Position numbers and translations under genes: made by a program. From the NCBI GenBank assembly GCA_021154985.1, contig JAJNQE010000107.1:1-63448 (forward strand): DNA of 63,448 nucleotides. Reading direction: 5' to 3'. The stretch's first letter is position 1. Every line of letters starts with the position of its first letter. The DNA is from Hydrogenophaga sp. GTDB taxonomy: Bacteria; Pseudomonadota; Gammaproteobacteria; Burkholderiales; Burkholderiaceae_C. Below the pieces are notes generated by a model. The model ran no database searches. It worked only from the letters and a program-made list of their open reading frames with translations, and had not been told where the DNA came from. This document shows, in pieces, positions 46,216 to 55,116 of the stretch.

Positions 46216-47741
46216 CAGAAGTCCAGGGTGGCTTGCGCGGGTGCCTGCACCTTGCGCGGTTTCGACAGGTTTTCGGCGCTGCGATTGCGCGAGCCGTGGC
46301 GCTTGACGATGCTGGCCTGCACCGCCGCCACACCGGGGTCGGTGCGCAGTGCGTACACGCGCTCCTTGGCCGCGCGCGTGGCCAGTTCCAGATCCACCAG
46401 CGGCACGGCAATGTCCACCCCCACCACCACGCCGCAGCGCGCCTGCACATCGGGCGGCATCAGCCACGGCTGGAACAACCAGGTGTCGGGCACGCGCTGC
46501 ATGGCGGGCAGCCAGCGGCGCACAAAGTGGCCTTGCGGGTCGTGGTCTTGCGCCTGTTTGATGGGGTTGTAGACGCGCGTGGTGTTGATGCCCGTGGTGC
46601 CGCTCTGCATCTGCAGCTGGCTCCAGTGGATGCCGGGCTCGTAGTCGATGAACTGGCGCGCCAGCCACTCGCCCACCGGGCGCCAGTGCAGCCACAGCGG
46701 GTACGCCGCCACCGACACCAGCATGGCCCGCATGCGGAAATTGATCCAGCCGGTCTCGCGCAGCATGGCCACGCAGGCGTCCACCAGCGGCCAGCCGGTG
46801 CGTCCGTCCATGAGGGCCTGCAGGTGCGCGGGGTTGTGGTCGTGTTCGCGCAGGCCCTCGTAGCCGGGGTGCATGTTGTGGTGTTCGATGGCGGGCTCGG
46901 TCTCCAGCTTCTGGATGAAGTGGCAGTGCCAGTGCAGCCGGCTCATGAATCCTTGCAGGCCCTGGCGCTGGCGCGCCGGCAATGCCGGGTCGTCCATGCG
47001 GCTGCGCGTGGCCTGCACCACCTCGCGCAGGCTCAGGCAACCCCAGGTGAGGTAAGGCGAAAGGCGCGAACAGGCGCTGGGTGCCGAGAGCGGCGAGGAG
47101 ATGCCGCCCCGGTAGCTGGCGCTGCGCTCGTTCAAAAAATCCTGCAGCACCGCCAGGCCCTGGGTTCGCCCCCCGCGTTGTCGATGCGGTGGCTCGTGGG
47201 CGTCGAGTCCGAGCTCATCGGCGGTCGGCCAGGGGTCAGTGAAACGCGGGACTTCGGCGGCGTGCAACGCGGGCGCGGGCCATTGCCCGGCGTGCGTGAG
47301 CTGCTCCCACTGCCGCACCCAGTGCTTGCGCTCGCGCAGGCCGCGCACCACGCCGAACTGGCGGAACTCGCGCCACGGCACGGCCTTCGCGGCGCACCAC
47401 TGTTTCACGCGGCGATCGCGTTCATAGCTTGCAGCATTGCCGGTTTCTTCGTGGGACAGCAGTTCGAGAAACGGGGCTTGCTGGTGCAAACGTTCCAGCA
47501 CATCCACCGCATCGCCCACCGCGAGTTGCAGCCGCCCCCCGAGGCGCTTGAGCTCGGCCTGCAGATCCTTCAGGCTCTCTTGAATGAAACCAAGGTGCTG
47601 CCGCGCGGCATCGGGTTGGCGCCACAGCGCGGGCTCCAGCACATAGAGGCACAACACCGGCCCCAGGCGCGCGGCCTCGACCAGCGGCGCGTGGTCCCAC
47701 ACCCGCAGATCGCGCTTGAACCACACCACGCTGAACGTCAT
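46215..47741 (-). CDS. Deoxyribodipyrimidine photolyase / cryptochrome family
   Basis: This 508-residue flavoprotein has an N-terminal photolyase alpha/beta domain (VVWFKRDLRVWDHAPLVEAA) and a C-terminal FAD domain. The FAD domain includes RLSPYLTWGCLSLREV, RLHWHCHFIQKLE, TGWPLVDACVAMLRETGWINFRMR and SQLQMQSGTTGINTTRVYNP. It repairs UV pyrimidine dimers or senses blue light; the two are not separable here. The ATG at 47741 begins the conserved fold. It is upstream of, and coupled to, the phosphatase gene. Confidence 0.9.
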   Translation of the reverse strand: MTFSVVWFKRDLRVWDHAPLVEAARLGPVLCLYVLEPALWRQPDAARQHLGFIQESLKDLQAELKRLGGRLQLAVGDAVDVLERLHQQAPFLELLSHEETGNAASYERDRRVKQWCAAKAVPWREFRQFGVVRGLRERKHWVRQWEQLTHAGQWPAPALHAAEVPRFTDPWPTADELGLDAHEPPHRQRGGRTQGLAVLQDFLNERSASYRGGISSPLSAPSACSRLSPYLTWGCLSLREVVQATRSRMDDPALPARQRQGLQGFMSRLHWHCHFIQKLETEPAIEHHNMHPGYEGLREHDHNPAHLQALMDGRTGWPLVDACVAMLRETGWINFRMRAMLVSVAAYPLWLHWRPVGEWLARQFIDYEPGIHWSQLQMQSGTTGINTTRVYNPIKQAQDHDPQGHFVRRWLPAMQRVPDTWLFQPWLMPPDVQARCGVVVGVDIAVPLVDLELATRAAKERVYALRTDPGVAAVQASIVKRHGSRNRSAENLSKPRKVQAPAQATLDF

Positions 47742-47810
47742 CGCGGCATTCTGATTTGTGCCGCGCCCTGTTGCGCGGCTGGGGGCTTTGCCGTCCACGC
47801 TGTTGAAGGG

Positions 47811-47844
47811 CGAAAAAAAACCAGACCCGAAGGTCTGGTTTTCT
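47811..47844 (-). terminator. Intrinsic terminator after the DEAD-box helicase gene
   Basis: A perfect 9-bp stem (AACCAGACC / GGTCTGGTT) with a CGAA loop has an A-run on its left, which is a U-run in the minus-strand transcript. It terminates the helicase message before the photolyase gene. Confidence 0.9.
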
Positions 47845-47872
47845 TGATCAGGCGGTGGAGGCCTGATGGGGT

Positions 47873-49816
47873 TCAGCGCGGGCTGCGGCGGGCCATGGGG
47901 CGCGACGGTGCGCCCTCAGAGCGGCGCGGTGCGAATTCACCGCGCATGGCGCCGCGCTCGGCATTGCCACGGTCGCTGAATCCACCACGCTCGGCACCGC
48001 GGTCACCCATGGGCTTGTCGCTGCGGCCGAAGCTGTTGAAACCACCGGGCTTGGGGCCGAAGCCGGGACGCGCAGGGGCGCGGTCGGCGAAGTTGCGGCC
48101 GGAGGAAGGGCGCGTGTCGGGGCGGTAACCGCCGGCGTCGCCACGGTTGTCGGGACGGTCACCAAAACGGTTCTCGCCGCGGTTGTCGAAGCGGCCCTCG
48201 GGGCGCTGTGGCTCGGCACGGCCTTCGAAACGTGGGTCAAAACGCGTACCGGGGCGGCTGTGGTCGACGCGGGGAGCTTCATTGCGGGCTTCGAAACGCG
48301 GCGCCGGGCCACGGCGGTCGTTGCCACCGAAACGGTCATTGCCGCCAAAGCGCTCGTTCGAACGACCGGCCGGGCGGCCACGGCCGAAGGCTTCGTTTTG
48401 CGGAGCGCGCTGGCGCGGCTCCAGGCCGGTCACGGTTTCCACGTTGATGCGCTGGCGCGTGTAGGCCTCGATGTCAAAGATCTTGCGGCGGTCGCGCAGT
48501 TCGGCGAACGTGACGGCCAGGCCATCGCGACCGGCACGGCCGGTGCGGCCGATGCGGTGCGTGTAGTCCTCGGCCTTCATCGGCAGGCCGAAGTTGAAGA
48601 CGTGGGTGATGGTGGGCACGTCGATGCCACGAGCCGCCACATCGGTGGCCACCAGGATCTGCACCTGGCCAGCGCGCAGCGCCATGAGGCGGCGGTTGCG
48701 GATGCCCTGGCTCAAAGCGCCGTGCAAGGCAACAGCGGCAAAGCCGGCTTGCTGCAGGTCGGTGGCCAAGCCGTCGCATTCGATCTGCGTGCTGCAGAAC
48801 ACCACGGCCTGGTTGATGCCGGCGTCGCGCAACCAGTGGTCGAGCAGCTTGCGCTTGTGGTCGGCGTTGTCGGCCCAGAACAGCACCTGCTTGATGTTGG
48901 CGTGTTGCTCTTGCGGGTTGTCGATCTGCACCTTTTGAACGTGCTTGCCGTTCTCGTGCATCACGCGCATGGCGAGCTGCTGGATGCGCGGCGCAAACGT
49001 GGCGCTGAACATCATGGTCTGGCGGCGCTGGGCGGTGAGGTCATTGACCTCGGCCAGGTCGTCGGAGAAGCCCAGGTCGAGCATGCGGTCGGCTTCGTCG
49101 ACCACCAGGAACTGCACCTGGTCGAGCTTGAGCTGCTGCGAGCGCTGCAGGTCCAGCAGGCGGCCGGGCGTGGCCACCACGAGGTCGGCGTTCTGCAGCT
49201 TGGCGATCTGCAACTGATACGGCATGCCGCCCACCACGTTGGCCACGCGCAGGCCACGGCAGTGGCGCACCAGGTCGATGGCGTCGTTGGCCACCTGCTG
49301 CGCGAGTTCGCGCGTGGGGCACAGGATCAGGGCGCCTGGGGTGGCGGCCTTGAAGTTGCGCGAGCTGGTCGGGTCTTTGCGCTTGGGCGCCTTGGGCGGC
49401 GCTTCGCCGCGGGCCAGGGCTTCGGCGGTCAGGCGTTCGCGCTCGGCGCGCTCCTTGGCGTCGGCATCGGCGCGCTGCTGCAGCAGGGTGTGCAACACGG
49501 GCAGCAGGAAGGCGGCGGTCTTGCCGCTACCGGTCTGGCTGGAGACCATCAAGTCAGCAAAACGCGCTTCGCCCTGGGCCAGCATGGCCTTGGGGATCAC
49601 GTTCTTCTGCACCTGGGTGGGCTGCACGTAGCCGAGGTCGGCACAGGCACGCACCAGCTCGGGCGCCAGACCCAGCAGCTCGAAGCCGTTGGGGCCTGCG
49701 GGCACTTCGGGCGCGGCGGCCTCAGCGGTGTCGGTGGTGGAGAGGGTCTCTGCGTCGGTGTCGGCAGAGAGGATTTCAGGCGTGAATTCGCCCATCGTTT
49801 CAAAAGAGTCGCTCAT
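47873..49816 (-). CDS. DEAD-box ATP-dependent RNA helicase, RhlE-like, with long arginine/glycine-rich tail
   Basis: This 647-residue helicase shows motif Q (GLAPELVRACADLGYVQPTQVQ), motif I SSQTGSGKTAAFLLP, motif Ia PTRELAQQ, DEAD as VVDEADRMLDLGFSDD, SAT and HRIGRTGRAGRDG. An insert of about 35 charged residues lies between motifs I and Ia. The tail after about 470 is disordered and rich in RFGGNDR/RFDNR-type repeats, as in RNA-chaperone helicases. It probably remodels rRNA or mRNA in the cold. A leader of about 300 bases seems to precede it. Confidence 0.93.
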   Translation of the reverse strand: MSDSFETMGEFTPEILSADTDAETLSTTDTAEAAAPEVPAGPNGFELLGLAPELVRACADLGYVQPTQVQKNVIPKAMLAQGEARFADLMVSSQTGSGKTAAFLLPVLHTLLQQRADADAKERAERERLTAEALARGEAPPKAPKRKDPTSSRNFKAATPGALILCPTRELAQQVANDAIDLVRHCRGLRVANVVGGMPYQLQIAKLQNADLVVATPGRLLDLQRSQQLKLDQVQFLVVDEADRMLDLGFSDDLAEVNDLTAQRRQTMMFSATFAPRIQQLAMRVMHENGKHVQKVQIDNPQEQHANIKQVLFWADNADHKRKLLDHWLRDAGINQAVVFCSTQIECDGLATDLQQAGFAAVALHGALSQGIRNRRLMALRAGQVQILVATDVAARGIDVPTITHVFNFGLPMKAEDYTHRIGRTGRAGRDGLAVTFAELRDRRKIFDIEAYTRQRINVETVTGLEPRQRAPQNEAFGRGRPAGRSNERFGGNDRFGGNDRRGPAPRFEARNEAPRVDHSRPGTRFDPRFEGRAEPQRPEGRFDNRGENRFGDRPDNRGDAGGYRPDTRPSSGRNFADRAPARPGFGPKPGGFNSFGRSDKPMGDRGAERGGFSDRGNAERGAMRGEFAPRRSEGAPSRPMARRSPR

Positions 49817-50182
49817 GTTCGTCCATGCGCCAAAAAATGCGCAATTGATCGAATGAAGACGTTGGGAGGTTCAGCCGACCCGCAATGGGGTGGCCGCTCC
49901 GTGGCGCCAGATCCGTTCGTGGTTACAAAACATCAACCATCAAACGGTCTACGCGCCTTCGGTCAGCCTGGAAAAATTCCGGTGACGCTGGGAGCGAATG
50001 GTCCCCATCCGTTGGGCCAGTGCTTTGCAGCGTCTGGCGGGTGTTGCGGGCTTTTGGAAGACCGCGCCACCGTTGCAATCGGGGGGCCTGTGTGTGAGGC
50101 AGATGCACAAATCATCGCAGTTGCCTGCGAAGCCACTGATTATAGCCCGAATTTCAGGGAAAACCCTGAAATTTCTTCTCGC
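49817..50182. other. Intergenic region before the DEAD-box gene: long leader, no gene
   Basis: These 366 bases hold no convincing coding frame. A perfect minus-strand TATAAT (50144-50139) could start the helicase transcript near 50132, giving a leader of about 315 bases. A strong hairpin (50150-50173) lies just beyond, at the 3' end of the phosphate transporter gene. A -35 element is not clear. Confidence 0.45.
50150..50173 (-). terminator. Hairpin 3' of the phosphate transporter gene (probable terminator)
   Basis: AATTTCAGGG and CCCTGAAATT form a perfect 10-bp stem with a 4-base loop, beginning 10 bases after the minus-strand stop at 50183. No long U-run follows, so it may stabilise the 3' end rather than terminate on its own. 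Confidence 0.5.
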
Positions 50183-51778
50183 TCAGCTGAGCACGCCCCG
50201 AACGATGTGGAAAAGAACGGCCGCCAACACCGCCGTGGCAGGCACGGTGACGATCCATGCGGCCACGATGCGCATGACAGCGGAACGCTTGACGATCTCT
50301 TTCTTGATCGCCTTTTTCATGGCCTTCTGTTCGTTCTTGGCCAGCAAGGCGCCTTCGGCGGTTTCGGTCGCCTGGCGCTGTTTGGTGCGGCGCTTCATCT
50401 CGGCAAGCATGCGCTTTTTCTCCTGCACCTCGGCCGCCTCAAACCGCTGCAGGTAGGCCTCGACCTCGGCGCGGTCGGCACCTTGGTGGCCGGCAAACAC
50501 CACGGCTTCCATCTTGGCGTAATTGACCTTGAGCAGCTCGCGGAGAAAGCCCACACCGAACACCGCACCGATCGTGACGTGGGTGGTGGAGATCGGCATG
50601 CCGAGTTGCGAGGCAACGATCACCGTGAGCGTGGCGGCCATGGCGATGGAATAAGCGCGCATGTTGTCGAGCTCGGTGATTTCCTTGCCCACGGTGCGGA
50701 TCAGGCGCGCGCCGTAGAGCGCCAGGCCCACCGACAGACCCAGCGCACCCAGCACCATGACCCACAGCGGCGTGCCGGCTTTGGTGGCAATGGCACCTTC
50801 TTTCACCGCTTCGTAAATGGCAGCCAGCGGCCCGATGGCGTTGGCCACGTCGTTGGCGCCGTGCGCAAAACTCAGCAGCGCAGCCGAGCAGATCAGCGGC
50901 CAGGTGAACAAGCGGTTGACGCCGTCCTTGCTGTTGTCCTGGCGAACGGCCATGCGCGCGATCGGCTTGCGGATCAGCCACCACACCACCACGGAAACCG
51001 CCAGCCCGATGAGCAGCGCAACGAAAAACCCGACCTTGACCAGCTGGCTCACGCCCTTGAGCAGCATGTAGGTGGTGTAGGCCCAGACCATGAGCGAAAT
51101 GAGCACCGGCACCACACGGCTGGCGGCCTCGGTCTTGTCGCTGCGGTAGGTCACGCTGCGTTTGATGAGGTACAGGAAACCCGCCGCCATGGCGCCGCCC
51201 ATCAGCGGCGAAATCACCCAGCTGATGACGATGGCGCCGATGGTTTCCCAGTTGACCAGCCCCCACCCCCCGGCGGCAATGCCCGCGCCCATGACGGCGC
51301 CGATGATCGAGTGGGTGGTGGACACCGGAGCGCCCACGGCCGTGGCCAGGTTGAGCCAGAGAGCGCCGGCAAGCAAGGCTGAAAACATGACCCAGGCGAA
51401 CAGCGCAGGGTCGTTGATCGCGGCGGGATCGATGATGCCGCCCTTGATGGTGCCCACCACATCGCCGCCCGCGACGATGGCCCCCAGCGCTTCAAACACG
51501 GCCGCCACCAGGATCGCCCAGCCCATGGTCATGGCACCCGACCCCACGGCCGGGCCCATGTTGTTGGCCACATCGTTGGCGCCGATGTTCATCGCCATGT
51601 AAGCACCCACGCTGGCAGCCACGATCAGCAGCCACACGGCGGAGGAGGTCAGGCCGATGGTGGAGGCACCGGTGAGCGAGGCGTACACCCCCACCAGGAC
51701 GAGGAACAGCACCGCAGCGCCCAGTTGAAGGGCCTCCTGGTGCTTGGAGACGAAGCGGCTACGGGCTTTTTTGGGCAT
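50183..51778 (-). CDS. pit: Inorganic phosphate transporter, PiT family
   Basis: This 531-residue membrane protein has two copies of the PiT signature (GANDVANNMGPAVGSGAMT and AHGANDVANAIGPLAA) and the PVSTTHSIIGAVMG loops. It takes up phosphate (metal-phosphate) with protons. A charged cytoplasmic tail, AEVQEKKRMLAEMKRRTKQ, lies in the C-terminal third before a final hydrophobic helix. It is transcribed alone. Confidence 0.94.
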   Translation of the reverse strand: MPKKARSRFVSKHQEALQLGAAVLFLVLVGVYASLTGASTIGLTSSAVWLLIVAASVGAYMAMNIGANDVANNMGPAVGSGAMTMGWAILVAAVFEALGAIVAGGDVVGTIKGGIIDPAAINDPALFAWVMFSALLAGALWLNLATAVGAPVSTTHSIIGAVMGAGIAAGGWGLVNWETIGAIVISWVISPLMGGAMAAGFLYLIKRSVTYRSDKTEAASRVVPVLISLMVWAYTTYMLLKGVSQLVKVGFFVALLIGLAVSVVVWWLIRKPIARMAVRQDNSKDGVNRLFTWPLICSAALLSFAHGANDVANAIGPLAAIYEAVKEGAIATKAGTPLWVMVLGALGLSVGLALYGARLIRTVGKEITELDNMRAYSIAMAATLTVIVASQLGMPISTTHVTIGAVFGVGFLRELLKVNYAKMEAVVFAGHQGADRAEVEAYLQRFEAAEVQEKKRMLAEMKRRTKQRQATETAEGALLAKNEQKAMKKAIKKEIVKRSAVMRIVAAWIVTVPATAVLAAVLFHIVRGVLS

Positions 51779-51863
51779 GTGAATCTCTCGTGAAGGTCAC
51801 GATTTTGTCATGTTGACAGTCGGCATCCATCGGCCCGGGGGCCGATGCAGGGTGCCGCCGAGC

Positions 51864-52454
51864 TCAGCGCAGGAAGTGGGTGCGGTAGTGTTCGAGCTCG
51901 TCGATGGACTCGTGCACATCGGCCAGGGCGGTGTGTTTCTGGTGCTTCTTGAACGCGTCGTACACCTCGGGCCGCCAGCGTTTGGCCAGTTCCTTGAGCG
52001 TGCTCACGTCCAGGCAACGGTAATGGAAATACGCCTCCAGCTTGGGCATGTACTTCACCAGAAAGCGGCGGTCCTGGCTGATGGTGTTGCCACACATGGG
52101 CGAACCGTTTTTCGGCACGTATTTGCCGATGAAGGTCAGCAACTCGGCCTGCGCCTGCTCCTCGGTCACGGTGCTGGCCTTGACCTTGTCGATCAGGCCG
52201 CTCTTGCCGTGGGTGCCCTTGTTCCAGTTGTCCATGGCGCCCAGCACCGCGTCGCTCTGGTGGATCACCAGCACCGGTCCTTCGATGCGCGGCGTGAGAT
52301 TGGGGCCGGTGATGATCACCGCGATCTCCAGCAAACGCTCTTTGTCGGGGTCCAGACCACTCATCTCGCAGTCGAGCCAGACCAGGTTCTGGTCGCTTTT
52401 GGCAAGGGTGGGGGTGTCGGTGGCCGTGTCGGCCGGGGTGGGGGCTGAAGTCAT
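51864..52454 (-). CDS. orn: Oligoribonuclease (3'-5' exoribonuclease)
   Basis: This 196-residue DEDDh exonuclease degrades di- to pentanucleotides, including pGpG. The catalytic acidic residues are in NLVWLDCEMSGLD and CLDVSTLKEL, and HTALADVHESIDEL carries the final H and D. An extra 18 residues rich in P and T precede the core. It is divergent from the M48 peptidase gene by about 100 bases. Confidence 0.96.
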   Translation of the reverse strand: MTSAPTPADTATDTPTLAKSDQNLVWLDCEMSGLDPDKERLLEIAVIITGPNLTPRIEGPVLVIHQSDAVLGAMDNWNKGTHGKSGLIDKVKASTVTEEQAQAELLTFIGKYVPKNGSPMCGNTISQDRRFLVKYMPKLEAYFHYRCLDVSTLKELAKRWRPEVYDAFKKHQKHTALADVHESIDELEHYRTHFLR

Positions 52455-52557
52455 CCGCCGATTTTCACCGATTGGCCAACAGGCCCCGCTGGCGAGGGTT
52501 GCGCAGCCATGGCCCCTGGCGCGTGCGGCCCAGGCGGTGTTCGATAGACTCAACCCC

Positions 52558-53823
52558 ATGGACACCGCCTCGCTTGCCTTCACCGCCCTCTTCTGCGCCT
52601 TGCTGGTGCTTGGTCTGGTCATCCGCACCGTGCTGGCCAGCCGGCAGATCCGCCATGTGGCCCGCCACCGCGGCACCGTGCCGGCGGCGTTCAGCGACAC
52701 CATCTCGGTGGCTGCCCACCAAAAAGCCGCTGACTACACCATCACCAAAACCCGCTTCGGCATGCTTGAAATCGCCATCGATGCAGCCCTGCTGCTGGGC
52801 TGGACTCTGCTGGGTGGCCTCGACTGGCTCAACCAGGTCCTGCTGGCGGCCCTGGGCGGCGGCATGGTGCAGCAGCTGGCCTTGCTCGGCTCATTTGCCG
52901 TGATCGGCGGACTCATCACACTGCCGCTGGGCTGGTACGCCACCTTCCGCATCGAGGAGCGGTTCGGCTTCAACAAGATGACGACCTCGCTCTGGCTGGC
53001 CGATTTGCTCAAGGGCACGCTGGTCGGCGCGCTGGTGGGCTTGCCGATTGCCGCACTGGTGCTCTGGCTCATGGGCGCCGCCGGGCCGGCCTGGTGGCTG
53101 TGGGCCTGGGGTGCGTGGATGGTGTTCAACCTGCTCGCGCTCGTGCTCTACCCCACCGTGATTGCGCCCTTGTTCAACAAGTTCGAGCCGCTGTCCGATG
53201 AAACCCTCAAGACCCGCGTGAATGCCCTCATGCAGCGCTGCGGCTTCGCGGCCAAGGGCCTGTTCGTGATGGACGGCAGCAAACGCAGCGCCCACGCCAA
53301 CGCCTATTTCACCGGCTTCGGCGCCGCCAAACGTGTGGTGTTCTTCGACACCCTGCTCAAGCAGCTCAGCCCCGACGAGATCGACGCCGTGCTGGCGCAC
53401 GAGCTCGGGCACTACAAACGCCGCCACATCATCAAGCGCATCGTGCTCATGTTTTCATTGAGCCTGGCCGGGTTTGCGCTGCTGGGCTGGGTGTCGAGCC
53501 AGGCCTGGTTCTTCACCGGCCTGGGTGTCATGCCCGCGCTGGACGCGCCGAACAACGCGCTGGCGCTCATCCTGTTTCTGATGGTCGTGCCGCTGTTCAC
53601 CTTTTTCCTCTCCCCGCTGATGGCGCAGCTCTCGCGCAAACACGAGTTCGAAGCCGACGCCTACGCCGTGGCCCACACCAAGGGGGCCGATCTGGCCAGC
53701 GCACTGCTCAAGCTGTACAAGGACAACGCCAGCACGCTCACGCCCGACCCGGTGTTCGCGCGCTTCTACTATTCCCACCCACCGGCCAGCGAGCGCCTGG
53801 CGCGCCTGCAGGCCGCTGCCTGA
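52558..53823 (+). CDS. M48-family (Ste24-like) membrane zinc metallopeptidase
   Basis: This 421-residue integral membrane protease has the zinc motif VLAHELGHYKRRH and the third ligand in SRKHEFEADAYAV. Long hydrophobic segments lie around 1-25, 65-130, 150-190 and 300-360. The N-terminal peptidase_M48_N region (AADYTITKTRFGMLEIAIDA) makes it CAAX-protease-like rather than HtpX. The role is presumably membrane-protein quality control. It leads a short run with PCD and rsgA. Confidence 0.93.
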   Translation: MDTASLAFTALFCALLVLGLVIRTVLASRQIRHVARHRGTVPAAFSDTISVAAHQKAADYTITKTRFGMLEIAIDAALLLGWTLLGGLDWLNQVLLAALGGGMVQQLALLGSFAVIGGLITLPLGWYATFRIEERFGFNKMTTSLWLADLLKGTLVGALVGLPIAALVLWLMGAAGPAWWLWAWGAWMVFNLLALVLYPTVIAPLFNKFEPLSDETLKTRVNALMQRCGFAAKGLFVMDGSKRSAHANAYFTGFGAAKRVVFFDTLLKQLSPDEIDAVLAHELGHYKRRHIIKRIVLMFSLSLAGFALLGWVSSQAWFFTGLGVMPALDAPNNALALILFLMVVPLFTFFLSPLMAQLSRKHEFEADAYAVAHTKGADLASALLKLYKDNASTLTPDPVFARFYYSHPPASERLARLQAAA

Positions 53824-53830
53824 AGACACC

Positions 53831-54151
53831 ATGAACCCCATCCACCACAACCGCCGCGCGCTCTCTGCCACCGAAATCGTGGGCCAGCTCACCCAGCTCA
53901 ATGGCGAGTCCGCCCAGGGCTGGAAACTGATCGACGGCGCGCTCGAGAAAACCTTCACCTTCCCCAACTTCCACGAAACCATGGCCTTCGTGAACGCCGT
54001 GGCCTGGATCGCCCACCGCGAAGACCATCACCCCGATCTGGCCCTGGGCTACAGCCGCTGCAACGTGCGCTTCAATACGCACGACGTGGGTGGCATCTCG
54101 GTGAGCGACTTCCACTGCGCGGGTGCGGTGGACGCACTGCAGAAGGCCTGA
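53831..54151 (+). CDS. phhB: Pterin-4a-carbinolamine dehydratase
   Basis: This 106-residue enzyme recycles 4a-hydroxytetrahydrobiopterin. The motif EKTFTFPNFHETMAFVNAVAWIAHREDHHPDL carries the conserved H-H-P, followed by YSRCNVRFNTHDVGGIS. It is 7 bases after the protease gene and overlaps rsgA by one base. No aromatic hydroxylase is nearby, which is common for this family. Confidence 0.94.
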   Translation: MNPIHHNRRALSATEIVGQLTQLNGESAQGWKLIDGALEKTFTFPNFHETMAFVNAVAWIAHREDHHPDLALGYSRCNVRFNTHDVGGISVSDFHCAGAVDALQKA

Positions 54152-55098
54152 TGGCCGATCACAAAACCGGTCTGGTGGTGGCCGCGCACGGCCGCCACTG
54201 CATGGTGGAAAGCCCCGACGGCGAACGCCGCATCTGCCATCCCCGGGGCAAAAAGAACCCGGTCGTTGTTGGTGATCAGGTGCAGTGGCAGATCGCCGGT
54301 GATGAGGGCAGCATCGAGCGCGTGAACGAACGGCGCAACCTGTTCTACCGCCAGGACGAGATGCGCACCAAGTCGTTTGCCGCCAACCTCGACCAGGTGC
54401 TGGTGCTGGTGGCTGCAGACCCCGAGTTTTCCGAGAGCCAACTGGCGCGCGCCCTGATCGCCGCGCAGGCCGAGCGCATTGAAGTGCTCATCGTGCTCAA
54501 CAAGAGCGACCTGCAACCCGCATTTGACCGCGCCTGGGCGCGGCTCGATCCCTACCGCCGCATGGGCTGCACGGTGATGCCGCTGCGGCTGAAAGCCGAA
54601 GGTCAGGACGTGGGTGCTGACGACGGCCTCGATGCATTGCAACAGCGCCTGGCCGGCAAACGCACGCTGGTGCTGGGCCCATCAGGCGTGGGCAAGAGCA
54701 CGCTGGTGAACCGCCTGGTGCCCACAGCCAAGGCGCTCACGGGCGAGATTTCACGCGCGCTGAATTCAGGCAAACACACGACCACCAGCACCAGTTGGTA
54801 CTGGGTGGACGAGGCCCGCACCACCGCACTGATCGACTCGCCGGGCTTCCAGGAATTCGGTCTGAACCACATCGAACCCATGCAGCTCGCGCACCTGATG
54901 CCCGACCTGAACGCCACGCTGGGCAACTGCCGCTTCTACAACTGCACCCACCTGCACGAACCGGGCTGTGCGGTGGTGGCGCATGTGCAAACAGGTGATG
55001 CGGAAGTGACCGGAGGCGATCCGCTGGCGATCAGCGAAAACCGCTATCGCCTCTACCGAGAGCTGTTTGCCGAACTCTCGGACAAACGCAAGTATTGA
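54151..55098 (+). CDS. rsgA: Ribosome small subunit-dependent GTPase A
   Basis: This 315-residue circularly permuted GTPase assists late 30S maturation. After an OB-fold, the G motifs appear in permuted order: VLNKSDL (G4), GPSGVGKSTLVNRL (G1), then TTSTSWY and DSPGFQEFG (G3). The zinc site is CRFYNCTHLHEPGC. It is coupled to the PCD gene by a one-base overlap. Confidence 0.96.
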   Translation: MADHKTGLVVAAHGRHCMVESPDGERRICHPRGKKNPVVVGDQVQWQIAGDEGSIERVNERRNLFYRQDEMRTKSFAANLDQVLVLVAADPEFSESQLARALIAAQAERIEVLIVLNKSDLQPAFDRAWARLDPYRRMGCTVMPLRLKAEGQDVGADDGLDALQQRLAGKRTLVLGPSGVGKSTLVNRLVPTAKALTGEISRALNSGKHTTTSTSWYWVDEARTTALIDSPGFQEFGLNHIEPMQLAHLMPDLNATLGNCRFYNCTHLHEPGCAVVAHVQTGDAEVTGGDPLAISENRYRLYRELFAELSDKRKY

Positions 55099-55116
55099 AG
55101 CGCCTGCCGAGCGGGC

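Noticed and set aside
48260..51382. 1040-codon open frame on the plus strand
   Set aside because: It is antisense to the DEAD-box helicase and phosphate transporter genes and has no recognisable domain.
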